Shown here piece after piece: positions 1 through 5,526 of a stretch of DNA of 5,526 nt. The DNA comes from Alphaproteobacteria bacterium (lineage in GTDB: Bacteria; Pseudomonadota; Alphaproteobacteria; UBA9219), in assembly GCA_028865155.1 (NCBI GenBank), contig JAGWKW010000099.1:1-5526 (forward strand), in the 5' to 3' direction. The number at the start of each line of letters is the position of its first letter. The first letter of the stretch is position 1. The notes beneath the pieces were generated by a model. It was not told the DNA's origin and ran no database searches. It saw only the letters and a list, made by a program, of their open reading frames with translations. A program made the position numbers and the translations under genes.

Positions 1-555
1 CATCAAATCCATATCCGCATAGCGCCGGAACGCGTCGGGCACGGTTACGCTTTCCCATTCGGCGAACGGGTCGCAAACCATGCCTTGCGCGGAAAATTTT
101 TCGATGCCTGCCGCTTTAGCTGCCGCGCGAACCAGCGCAATGCAATCCTGCTTGATGGCATCGAGCCGCGCGCCCGCGCGATACCATTCCAGCATCGAAA
201 ATTCAGGATGATGGCGCGGCGAAAATTCGCCGTTGCGGAAAACATGCGAAAGCTGAAAAATTTTCGGCATTCCGGCAACGAGCAATTTCTTCATCGAAAA
301 TTCGGGGCTGGTATGCAGGTAATAATCCTGCCGCTTGCCTGAAAACGGATCGGCGAATTCGGTTTTGAAGGCATGCAAATGGGTTTCGTTGCCCGGCGAG
401 ATTTGTAAGGAGGGGGTTTCGACCTCGGCGAAGCCTTCACCCTCGAAATAAGAACGTAGGGCGCGCAACGCCTTGCCGCGCGCGTCGAGAAAGGGCTTGC
501 GGCGGGCGAAAATGTCGGGCCGCCACCAGGGCGGAGATGATGGGCTGTTGTTCAC
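1..555 (-). CDS. epmA: EF-P lysine aminoacylase EpmA/GenX (class II lysyl-tRNA synthetase paralogue), N-terminal part
   Basis: The frame stays open for 185 codons from GTG at 555-553 to the left edge, so the C-terminal part, with class II motif 3, lies outside. Family members attach (R)-beta-lysine or lysine to a conserved lysine of elongation factor P in the cytoplasm. The protein begins directly with the catalytic domain and has no N-terminal OB-fold anticodon-binding domain, which separates EpmA from true LysRS. Visible landmarks are a WWRPD opening (residues 10-14), a motif 1-like AEVETPSLQ ending in the class II proline (43-51), SPGNE (53-57), HTSPEFSMKKLLVAG (81-95) and motif 2, FRNGE followed by HHPEFSMLEW (106-124). 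An in-frame TAG lies 45 to 30 bases upstream with no ATG after it, so GTG 555 is the only sensible start. No Shine-Dalgarno is visible and the mRNA may be leaderless. The gene is divergent from the TPR gene. The substrate is inferred from the family. Confidence 0.9.
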   Translation of the reverse strand, partial: MNNSPSSPPWWRPDIFARRKPFLDARGKALRALRSYFEGEGFAEVETPSLQISPGNETHLHAFKTEFADPFSGKRQDYYLHTSPEFSMKKLLVAGMPKIFQLSHVFRNGEFSPRHHPEFSMLEWYRAGARLDAIKQDCIALVRAAAKAAGIEKFSAQGMVCDPFAEWESVTVPDAFRRYADMDLM

Positions 556-561
556 GGCGCT

Positions 562-590
562 TTTATACCCGCCGTTCCCGTGCTAGGAAA
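562..590 (-). promoter_or_regulatory. Possible promoter of epmA, giving a leaderless mRNA
   Basis: Reading the minus strand, a TATAAA hexamer at 567-562 matches a sigma-70 -10 box (TATAAT) at five of six positions. Its end lies 6 bases before the epmA GTG, so transcription would start at or next to the start codon. That agrees with the absence of a ribosome binding site. The expected -35 position (590-585, TTTCCT, 17-base spacer) is a poor match to TTGACA. It also overlaps the ribosome binding site of the divergent gene. This rests on one good box only. Confidence 0.35.
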
Positions 591-594
591 GAGG
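585..594 (+). promoter_or_regulatory. Ribosome binding site fixing the start of the TPR gene
   Basis: The purine run AGGAAAGAGG ends 2 bases before ATG 597, with its AGGAAAG core 5 bases upstream. The longer in-frame reading from ATG 537 would run antisense through the first codons of epmA. It would also add a Cys/Arg-rich leader with no apparent role. The site therefore supports ATG 597 as the true start. Confidence 0.6.
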
Positions 595-596
595 CC

Positions 597-1163
597 ATGC
601 CTGCCGCCCCCAAACGCCGCCCCCCCGCCAACGATTTGCAGCCCCGCGCGTCGCAACGCATGTCCTGCGTTGCTTTGCCGCGCCCGCGCCGGGACAGGCG
701 CATCTATGTCGCAGTTTTTGCCGCCATCGCGTTTCTGGGCGCAGGCTTGATCGGTATGGCCATGCCCGGAACGAAAGCCGCGATACCACACAAACAGCCC
801 GCGCCGTTCGACATCACGCTTGCCGCGCCGCCACCCGAGTTCGTTTCAGGGGCAAAACTAAAAAAAGAAAGTCTAAAGAAGAAAATAGCCACCTCTTTTC
901 GGATTGTGGTTGAAGATCAAACCCCTCCAAAAACCAGCAAACTGACGCTACGCACCGCATACCATGCCGCGGCGCACGATCCGTTGAATATGTTCGACAG
1001 GCTCAAGCTCGCAACCCTGTACGACCGCGCCGGAGACAAAGCCGCCGCGCTCGAACTTTATCGTCAAGTATTGGCCGCCTACGAACGCGACGATCCGACT
1101 CTGCCGCGTAAACTCGACACGGACGCCATTGCCCGCCGCGCCGCCTATCTGGCTAGCGAATAA
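597..1163 (+). CDS. Single-pass membrane protein with C-terminal TPR-like repeat, possible secretion/pilus accessory
   Basis: This is a 188-residue protein of unrecognised specific family. It has an Arg/Pro-rich cytoplasmic head (1-35), one hydrophobic segment (about 36-57, IYVAVFAAIAFLGAGLIG), and then a Pro/Ala-rich stretch (64-82). A Lys-rich linker follows (about 87-116). One TPR-like helical pair spans about 131-163 (FDRLKLATLYDRAGDKAAALELYRQVL), with Ala, Tyr, Gly and Ala at usual TPR positions. Arginines before the segment predict an N-in orientation, placing the TPR in the periplasm. The start is ATG 597, chosen over in-frame ATG 537 because of its ribosome binding site and the overlap with epmA. 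The linker is encoded by unusually AT-rich DNA. The gene converges on the secretion operon and overlaps its last gene by 11 bp. MSHA and type IV pilus loci often carry TPR proteins (MshN, PilF), so a link to the operon is possible, but no sequence motif proves it. Confidence 0.7.
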   Translation: MPAAPKRRPPANDLQPRASQRMSCVALPRPRRDRRIYVAVFAAIAFLGAGLIGMAMPGTKAAIPHKQPAPFDITLAAPPPEFVSGAKLKKESLKKKIATSFRIVVEDQTPPKTSKLTLRTAYHAAAHDPLNMFDRLKLATLYDRAGDKAAALELYRQVLAAYERDDPTLPRKLDTDAIARRAAYLASE

Positions 1164-1524
1164 TTCGCCCGCTTGCGATCTGATAAGTCTGGTTTGGATG
1201 CAGGGTGACCAATCGTTCCTTGCCGCCGTCGTCGCGCCATGCCAGCCGAACGCGATCGGGAGCAACCGTCAGAATGCGTATATCCTTGCGCCGCGTTTCG
1301 GGCGTCCATCGCTCGCCGCGCAGCCATACCGTCCAGTCGTCTGCGCCATAATAGAAAATCGCGCCGAGTGAGAGGTTCCCGGTTCCGGGCGGCGCATTCT
1401 GCGAGGCCATGGTTTCGGCTTGCGCCATTTGTTGCGGTGTGAAGAACAACGAGTCTTGCGGAATATCGGCGGCATAGGCTGTGCAGACGAAGAAAAACGA
1501 GGCAAGGAAAGCGATATACTTCAT
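1153..1524 (-). CDS. Small exported protein resembling GspC HR / PilP domain
   Basis: This 123-residue protein opens with a clear Sec signal peptide (MKYIAFLASFFFVCTAYA, cleavage probably after Ala18, AYA|AD). The Cys at 14 is not in a lipobox, so a lipoprotein is unlikely. After a Gln-rich helix (about 30-44), the C-terminal half reads as a run of short beta strands: LGAIFYYGADDWTVWLRGE (53-71), DIRILTVAPDRVRLAW (81-96), RLVTLHPNQTY (104-114). This pattern matches the small beta-barrel of GspC HR and PilP domains, which contact the secretin in the periplasm. PilP is normally a lipoprotein and GspC is membrane-anchored, while this protein has neither anchor. Its ATG overlaps the stop of the PilO/GspM-like gene (ATGA), and a GAGG at 1534-1531 can serve as ribosome binding site. 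It is last in the operon, after the L- and M-like genes, the position expected for a P or MshK-like component. The family assignment rests on pattern and context. Confidence 0.72.
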   Translation of the reverse strand: MKYIAFLASFFFVCTAYAADIPQDSLFFTPQQMAQAETMASQNAPPGTGNLSLGAIFYYGADDWTVWLRGERWTPETRRKDIRILTVAPDRVRLAWRDDGGKERLVTLHPNQTYQIASGRIIR

Positions 1525-2138
1525 GGCCTGCCTCGCGCATTATTAGCCGCGAAAAGTTTCGGCGCGCCGTTCGATAGCCAGATGCCTTCGGCTTTGAAAA
1601 TCAAATTCTCTGCCCTCACGGGCGCACCGGGCGAATGGATGCGTTTAAGTGAAATTTTTTGCAGCGTCAGCCGTCCCGGCAGCGTGCGGCGCAGATCGTC
1701 GAGAAACAGATAGGCATCGGTATCGGCGGGGGCTTTTGCGCTCAGGCTCAGATGGCTCGCGGCCAAGGTCTGTTTGCCTGCGCCGGAACTGTCGATAACT
1801 GTATTCTTTTCCGGCGACAGTGTATAGGCGAAGTCCGACAAATGCGTTTCCGCAGCGCGGCGTTCGAGGATTTTGGCGGCGTGCAGCCTGTCGATCGGTG
1901 CGAGCGAGCGTTCGGCTTCCTTCGCGCTGATCCGGTCCTTGAGCCGTTTGGTCAGGGCGATGTCGGCACGGAACTGGCGCAGGCCGTCTTCGGCTTTTTG
2001 CGCTTGCGCGCGCAACATATCGAGACGCACGGCGGCTTTGCGCTGCGCCGCGTCGAGCAGGGGAGCCTGCGCAACAGTAATGACCAAAGCCAAAAGCAGA
2101 AGGCCGATCCAGACGCGGTGCGGGCGCAAATCGGTCAT
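1521..2138 (-). CDS. PilO/GspM-like inner-membrane scaffold protein
   Basis: The 205-residue product has the layout of the PilO/GspM/MshJ group: a short cytoplasmic tail (1-9), one transmembrane helix (about 10-29) and a long charged heptad-like helix (about 31-97, coiled coil). A C-terminal alpha/beta region follows (about 100-187) that would form the ferredoxin-like dimerisation fold. The strand TLAASHLSLSAKA (124-136), helix DTDAYLFLDDLRRTLP (139-154) and strand LTLQKISLKR (157-166) show the beta-alpha-beta order. In pili and type II systems this protein pairs with PilN/GspL in the periplasm and passes signals between ATPase, platform and secretin. ATG 2138 overlaps the upstream stop as ATGA and is preceded by AAGGAAAG (2150-2143), the clearest ribosome binding site in the operon. 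Sequence identity to named members is low by eye, so the assignment comes from topology and gene order. Confidence 0.78.
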   Translation of the reverse strand: MTDLRPHRVWIGLLLLALVITVAQAPLLDAAQRKAAVRLDMLRAQAQKAEDGLRQFRADIALTKRLKDRISAKEAERSLAPIDRLHAAKILERRAAETHLSDFAYTLSPEKNTVIDSSGAGKQTLAASHLSLSAKAPADTDAYLFLDDLRRTLPGRLTLQKISLKRIHSPGAPVRAENLIFKAEGIWLSNGAPKLFAANNARGRP

Positions 2139-3607
2139 GGTACTTTCCTTTGCAGCGCGATTTCACCAACGGGGTCGGAGACAGAAGCCGCCGTGACCGA
2201 ATCCTTCGGCAGATCGGGGTAAGGCGTGCGCGTAATCGACAACGCATAATCGGGCATCGCTTTGGCGATATTTTGCGCCTCCTGTTCGAAGGTGACGACG
2301 GTTGCGGCGCGGTCTTCATGTTTCGATGTTCGCGCCATGCGTAATGCGACCGAAAAAATTTCCGGCATCTGCGCGGCCGGCTTGCTCCAGTCGATTTCGG
2401 TAATTTTCGCTGCATGGTCGAGACCGCGCGCAAGTTCTGCCAACCCGTGCCACGGCGTCGGGGTCGGCGCGCGATACAGACGACGGCGTTCGATAGCTTG
2501 CCGCAAACGGCCCAGCGGTTCGGTCGTCGGCGCGGCATCGGCATGTTCCCGCGCAAATTCGGCGCGTGTTTTTGCCAGCGTGGCGGCAACATGCCGCGCC
2601 TGCCATAAATCATTCGCAAGCCCGCCCGCGCTCCATATCATGTGCCCGCAGGCAAGAAGCAGGGCGATAACCGCCGCGCGCATGCCCCATTGGCGAATTG
2701 TACCCGTGCGCCAAGCCCTATGCGTTTCCGGCAGCCGGAGCGGCAAAGCGGGATGCCGCGCAGCAGCGACTGTGGCCGCGAAAAAAAGGTCTCCGGCATC
2801 GTCGCCGGATTCCGGCGCGAAAGGCAAGTTCAACAGCCGCGCCGCCGCATGCGGTTCGAGCGAAGCGACGGATTTGAGCGGCAAGGCTTTCAAAGCAGGA
2901 GCTTCATGCGCATCGCCCGGCAGCAAAAGCAGAACGGAAAGCTCCTTGCTGTCGCGCAAACCATGCCGGGTCAGGTAATCGAGGCTGGCCTTGATGTCGC
3001 GCGCAATGGTTTCGGATTCGTCCTTCGCCCCGTCGGGCGGAAGCGGCGTCAGCCGCGTGAAAACAAACGCGCCTTTGTGGGTCACGATCTGCCGGTATCC
3101 GCCGGAGCGGTTGCGGCTGACAAGCATTGCCCAGCCGTTGGCAGCCTCGCGCATCAGGCGCGGGATCAGTCGCGCGCCCTCGACGGGCAGAAGGGCGATA
3201 ACGGGAATGCGCGCGCGCAGCTTTTCCGCCCATGCGAAAACGGGATTGCCGTCGTGAAGCCCGATCAAAAGAACGTCGCCACGCGCTTTCCGGCCTTTCA
3301 GGCAGGCGGTCATGCGCGCGGCGGGGAAATTCTGTTTCAACCTTCGTTGCGCCAGCTTGGCGCGGTCGAACGGATTGAGCCGGGGCAGACTGTCAGCGCG
3401 GTAATCCTGCGCCAGCGTGTCCGCAAGCAAAATCATCTGCGCGGCAGGATGGCGGTCGAGGAAAGCCGCGATTTCCTGCGCGCCGTTCTTGGCTTCGTTC
3501 GGCGCGAAGAAAGGTGCTGTGTTCGGAATATCGTGCGGCGTGACGACGACGCCATCGTCGCCGACGGTCAGGATGATGCGCGGATGCAGGGCCAGCATAT
3601 CCGTCAC
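2135..3607 (-). CDS. GspL-like (fused PilM-PilN-like) bitopic membrane protein
   Basis: The 490-residue protein has a large soluble N-terminal part (1-307), one transmembrane helix (about 308-328, GMRAAVIALLLACGHMIWSAG), a helical stretch (about 330-375) and a periplasmic C-terminal domain (about 385-460). This is the GspL architecture, equivalent to cytoplasmic PilM joined to PilN. The cytoplasmic part contains strand-rich segments (IILTVGDDGVVV, 11-22; VLLIGLHDGNPVFAWAEKL, 112-130; YRQIVTHKGAFVFTRLTPLP, 171-190) compatible with the GspL/PilM actin-like fold, but I see no nucleotide-binding motif. GspL recruits the GspE ATPase to the membrane and pairs with GspM. The C-terminal strands IDWSKP (405-410) and IFSVALRMA (417-425) would form its ferredoxin-like fold. 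It starts at GTG 3607, overlapping the GspF stop as GTGA, with GGGGAAA (3619-3613) 5 bases upstream. ATG 3598 is an alternative that would remove three residues. About 30 residues after the periplasmic fold look disordered. Confidence 0.72.
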   Translation of the reverse strand: MTDMLALHPRIILTVGDDGVVVTPHDIPNTAPFFAPNEAKNGAQEIAAFLDRHPAAQMILLADTLAQDYRADSLPRLNPFDRAKLAQRRLKQNFPAARMTACLKGRKARGDVLLIGLHDGNPVFAWAEKLRARIPVIALLPVEGARLIPRLMREAANGWAMLVSRNRSGGYRQIVTHKGAFVFTRLTPLPPDGAKDESETIARDIKASLDYLTRHGLRDSKELSVLLLLPGDAHEAPALKALPLKSVASLEPHAAARLLNLPFAPESGDDAGDLFFAATVAAARHPALPLRLPETHRAWRTGTIRQWGMRAAVIALLLACGHMIWSAGGLANDLWQARHVAATLAKTRAEFAREHADAAPTTEPLGRLRQAIERRRLYRAPTPTPWHGLAELARGLDHAAKITEIDWSKPAAQMPEIFSVALRMARTSKHEDRAATVVTFEQEAQNIAKAMPDYALSITRTPYPDLPKDSVTAASVSDPVGEIALQRKVP

Positions 3608-4812
3608 ATGCGTTTCCCCAGAACCGACAGGCTGCTGTAAAGCGGGCCCAGCACGGCCATGACCGTCCAGATCATGACCATGCCTATGGCCAGCGTCAAA
3701 GCGGGTTCAAGTATGCCGATAAAAGCATCGGTCGCAGCCTGCGCCTCGCGGTCATAGGCTACCGCGAGATCGTCGAGGCTTTTGCCGAGATCGCCGCTAC
3801 GCTCGCCCGTGCGCAGCATGCCAAGCGCGAAGGGCGGCAGGACGTTGTCAAATGCCTGCGACAAAGCCGCGCCTTCATGCAGGCGGCGTTCGGCGCTCTC
3901 GATCCCGACTTGTAACGCGCGGTTCGAAACCGTGCCGCGTGCCTGGCGTAAACAATCCGGCGCTTTGCAGCCGCTACGGAACAAAATCGCGAAACTGTGC
4001 GCGAAACGCGCGAGCGAACTTTTGGCGATGACCGCGCCGATAAAAGGCAGGCGCAGGGCAATGCCGTCGCATTTTACGGCAAAGGCAGGCGACAGGGCGC
4101 GCGCGGCATAAATCATGCCCGCCAGCACGATCAATGCGCCAAGGATCGCGGGGCCATGCGCGGCAATCGCGGCAGATACGCCAAGAAGCAGCCGCGTCGC
4201 AACGGGCAGTTTTTCCTGAAGCCCGTTCAGGAACTGCACGACCTGCGGCACGACGGTGATAAGCATAAAGCCGACCGCGCTTCCGGCGACGAAGAACAGG
4301 AACAATGGATAGCGCAAGGCGCGGCGCAGTCTTTCCTCGGTCGTCGCGCGCATATCGGCATAGCGCGACAGATAGCCGAAGGCCGCGCCCATATTGCCGC
4401 TGCGCTCGCCCGCTTCGATAACGGCGGTGAAGACGGGCGGAAACAGGCGCGGATAAAGCGCGAAAGACGATGCGATACCGCCGCCGTTCTGAATGGCGCA
4501 GGCGATATGGGCCAATGCTTCGCGCAAGGCTCGGTTGTCGGTTGCATCCGTGACATCGCGCAGCGTATCGAGGAACGGAATGCCGGAAATCAGCAAATCG
4601 TGCAGCCGGGTGCAAAAAGCCGCAACCGTGCGCGGCGGAACGGCACGCAGCAATGGCAGAGACAGGCGCGTTTCGTCGCGTTCGCGCGCCTCGATCAGTT
4701 CGAGGCCGGATTCGCTCAAATAGGATGCGAGTTCGTTCTCGTTGACCGAAACGATATTCCCGCGCGCCACGCGGCCCGACGCATGAACGGCTTTATAGGC
4801 ATAGGACGGCAT
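3604..4812 (-). CDS. Type II secretion / type IV pilus inner-membrane platform protein, GspF/PilC family
   Basis: The 402-residue length is normal for GspF/PilC. The N-terminus, MPSYAYKAVHASGRVARGNI (1-20), is the usual family opening. Two repeated T2SF domains follow (about 62-185 and 265-388), each with the diagnostic GERSG motif (135-139 and 336-340). Predicted transmembrane helices lie at about 169-190, 219-239 and 367-390, giving the standard three-helix topology. This protein is thought to couple ATPase motion to pilin or pseudopilin assembly at the membrane centre. In domain 2 the loop expected to resemble GVPLLDAL reads GCKAPDCL (281-288), while domain 1 keeps GIPFLDTL (77-84). ATG 4812 shares its A with the stop of the ATPase gene (TGATG), and a GAGG (4824-4821) lies 8 bases upstream. 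The family is certain. Whether it serves a secretion system, MSHA-type or other pilus cannot be settled from this protein. Confidence 0.95.
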   Translation of the reverse strand: MPSYAYKAVHASGRVARGNIVSVNENELASYLSESGLELIEARERDETRLSLPLLRAVPPRTVAAFCTRLHDLLISGIPFLDTLRDVTDATDNRALREALAHIACAIQNGGGIASSFALYPRLFPPVFTAVIEAGERSGNMGAAFGYLSRYADMRATTEERLRRALRYPLFLFFVAGSAVGFMLITVVPQVVQFLNGLQEKLPVATRLLLGVSAAIAAHGPAILGALIVLAGMIYAARALSPAFAVKCDGIALRLPFIGAVIAKSSLARFAHSFAILFRSGCKAPDCLRQARGTVSNRALQVGIESAERRLHEGAALSQAFDNVLPPFALGMLRTGERSGDLGKSLDDLAVAYDREAQAATDAFIGILEPALTLAIGMVMIWTVMAVLGPLYSSLSVLGKRM

Positions 4813-5526
4813 CAGCCCATCCTCGTCAGATCAACGTTGCGGCGCAGTTCGTCGAGGCTCGTTTCATGCCTCAAGACCTTGGCGATGCCGTCTTCGGCCA
4901 TCGACCGGAAACCGTCCTGCGCCGCCTGCTTGCGCAAGATGCCGCGCGGCGCATCCTGCGCGATAAGTTCGTCGAGTTCGGGCGTGACGCGCAAAATTTC
5001 CGTGACCGCCAGACGTCCGCGATAACCGCTTTGCCTGCAATGCTCGCAGCCTTTGGCCTCGGCGACCGTCACGGGCGCGTCGATCGGGTTTTGCGCTTCG
5101 GCAAAACCAGCGAAGGCGGCTGCGGGTTCCGCGTAGGACAGGATTGCGCTTTCTTCCGCCGTGGCAGGGCGTGTAATTTTGCATTTCGGGCATAATTTTC
5201 GCACCAGCCGTTGCGCCACGACACCGGAAATGTTTTCCGCGAGCATCCGCGACAAAACGCCCAGATCGTTCAGGCGCGGCAAGGCCCCAAACGCGTCATT
5301 GCAATGCAGGGTCGAAAAGACCTGATGCCCCGTCATCGCGGCGCGCAAAGCCATGCGCGCGGTGTCGCCGTCGCGCACCTCGCCGATAAAGATGATATCC
5401 GGCGCCTGCCGCAAAATGCCGCGCACGCCTTCGGCGAAATCCAGCCCTTGCTGTTCCTGGATGGCCGTTTGCCGGATCAGTTCGAACTGATATTCGACCG
5501 GCTCTTCCAGCGTCATGATGTTCAGC
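4812..5526 (-). CDS. Secretion/pilus assembly ATPase, GspE/PilB family, C-terminal part
   Basis: About 237 C-terminal residues are visible; the N-terminal domains and Walker A are beyond the right edge. The frame is open to the edge, so the internal ATG at 5516 is not the start. Numbering from that Met, the fragment holds the Asp-box region MTLEEPVEYQ (1-10), Walker B DIIFIGEVRDGDTA (40-53) and the His box TGHQVFSTLHCNDAFGALPRL (62-82). A tetracysteine zinc site (Cys109, 112, 157, 160) follows, then the C-terminal segment ending in DELRRNVDL. These features mark the GspE/PilB/MshE branch of type II/IV secretion ATPases and exclude PilT, which lacks the Cys motif. The enzyme hydrolyses ATP as a cytoplasmic hexamer to drive pilus or pseudopilus extension. 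The spacer between the two CxxC pairs is 44 residues, longer than the roughly 29 usual in type II GspE. The first-listed gene of the visible operon, it overlaps the platform gene by one base. Confidence 0.95.
   Translation of the reverse strand, partial: LNIMTLEEPVEYQFELIRQTAIQEQQGLDFAEGVRGILRQAPDIIFIGEVRDGDTARMALRAAMTGHQVFSTLHCNDAFGALPRLNDLGVLSRMLAENISGVVAQRLVRKLCPKCKITRPATAEESAILSYAEPAAAFAGFAEAQNPIDAPVTVAEAKGCEHCRQSGYRGRLAVTEILRVTPELDELIAQDAPRGILRKQAAQDGFRSMAEDGIAKVLRHETSLDELRRNVDLTRMG

Noticed and set aside
91..304. Repeated GAAAATT-type words every 20-100 bases, looking like an iteron or operator set
   Set aside because: They fall inside epmA and encode Phe-Ser, Phe-Ala and Ile-Phe pairs, including the two conserved EFSM segments. 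Spacing is irregular, so codon use explains them.
537..596. Upstream in-frame ATG that would extend the TPR protein by 20 residues
   Set aside because: The extension is antisense to the first codons of epmA, is rich in Cys and Arg, and lacks a ribosome site, whereas ATG 597 has one.
860..866. Run of seven A (A AAA AAA G in frame) as a programmed frameshift or slippage site in the TPR gene
   Set aside because: A -1 shift meets a TGA after about 16 codons and no stimulating hairpin is obvious. The zero frame gives a complete protein, so chance in an AT-rich patch is the simpler reading.
1156..1168. Perfect inverted repeat GCGAA-TAA-TTCGC at the convergent junction, a possible bidirectional terminator
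   Set aside because: The stem is only 5 bp with a 3-base loop and there is no T-run on either side, so it does not meet the form of an intrinsic terminator.
2642..3640. 332-codon plus-strand open frame opposite the GspL-like gene
   Set aside because: It is antisense to a well-supported gene in an operon, is very Arg/Gln-rich with no recognisable domain, and is the sort of shadow frame common in GC-rich DNA.
3997..5025. 342-codon plus-strand open frame opposite the GspF and GspE genes
   Set aside because: It spans two certain minus-strand genes and their junction, and its composition (Arg, Gln, Asn, Gly) looks like a mirror of their codons.

Overview
The window is almost entirely coding, GC-rich and carries the inner-membrane part of a type II secretion / type IV pilus-like (GspE-PilB superfamily) machine. 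An alphaproteobacterium is the most likely host. The clues are the form of the N-terminal half of the EpmA/GenX-type enzyme (a WWRPD opening and an SPGNE segment), the GC-rich codon use and the tight coupling of genes. This is an inference from sequence style, since there is no rRNA or other phylogenetic marker in view.

Layout, left to right. Positions 1-555 (minus strand) hold the N-terminal 185 residues of an EF-P lysine aminoacylase (epmA/genX), starting at GTG and running off the left edge. A 41-bp divergent gap follows. Positions 597-1163 (plus strand) encode a 188-residue single-pass membrane protein with a proline-rich periplasmic part and one C-terminal TPR-like repeat. This gene converges on, and overlaps by 11 bp, the last gene of a minus-strand operon that fills the rest of the window.

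In transcription order (right to left) the operon encodes: the C-terminal part of a GspE/PilB-type secretion ATPase (4812-5526, cut by the right edge); a GspF/PilC-type inner-membrane platform protein (3604-4812); a 490-residue bitopic protein resembling GspL, or a fused PilM-PilN (2135-3607); a PilO/GspM-like protein (1521-2138); and a small exported protein resembling the GspC HR or PilP domain (1153-1524). All four junctions are stop/start overlaps (TGATG, GTGA, ATGA, ATGA), so the genes are probably translated in a coupled way from one transcript.

Together the products fit one module. The ATPase powers a cytoplasmic motor, the GspF-like protein is the rotor or platform in the membrane, and the L/M-like pair forms the cytoplasm-to-periplasm scaffold. 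The small C/P-like protein would link that scaffold to an outer-membrane secretin. No secretin, major pilin, pseudopilin or prepilin peptidase is in the window. The convergent TPR protein could be an accessory of the same machine, as TPR proteins are in pilus and MSHA loci, but this is only suggested by position. No RNA genes, CRISPR arrays, insertion sequences or convincing intrinsic terminators were seen, and there is no gene-free stretch longer than 41 bp.
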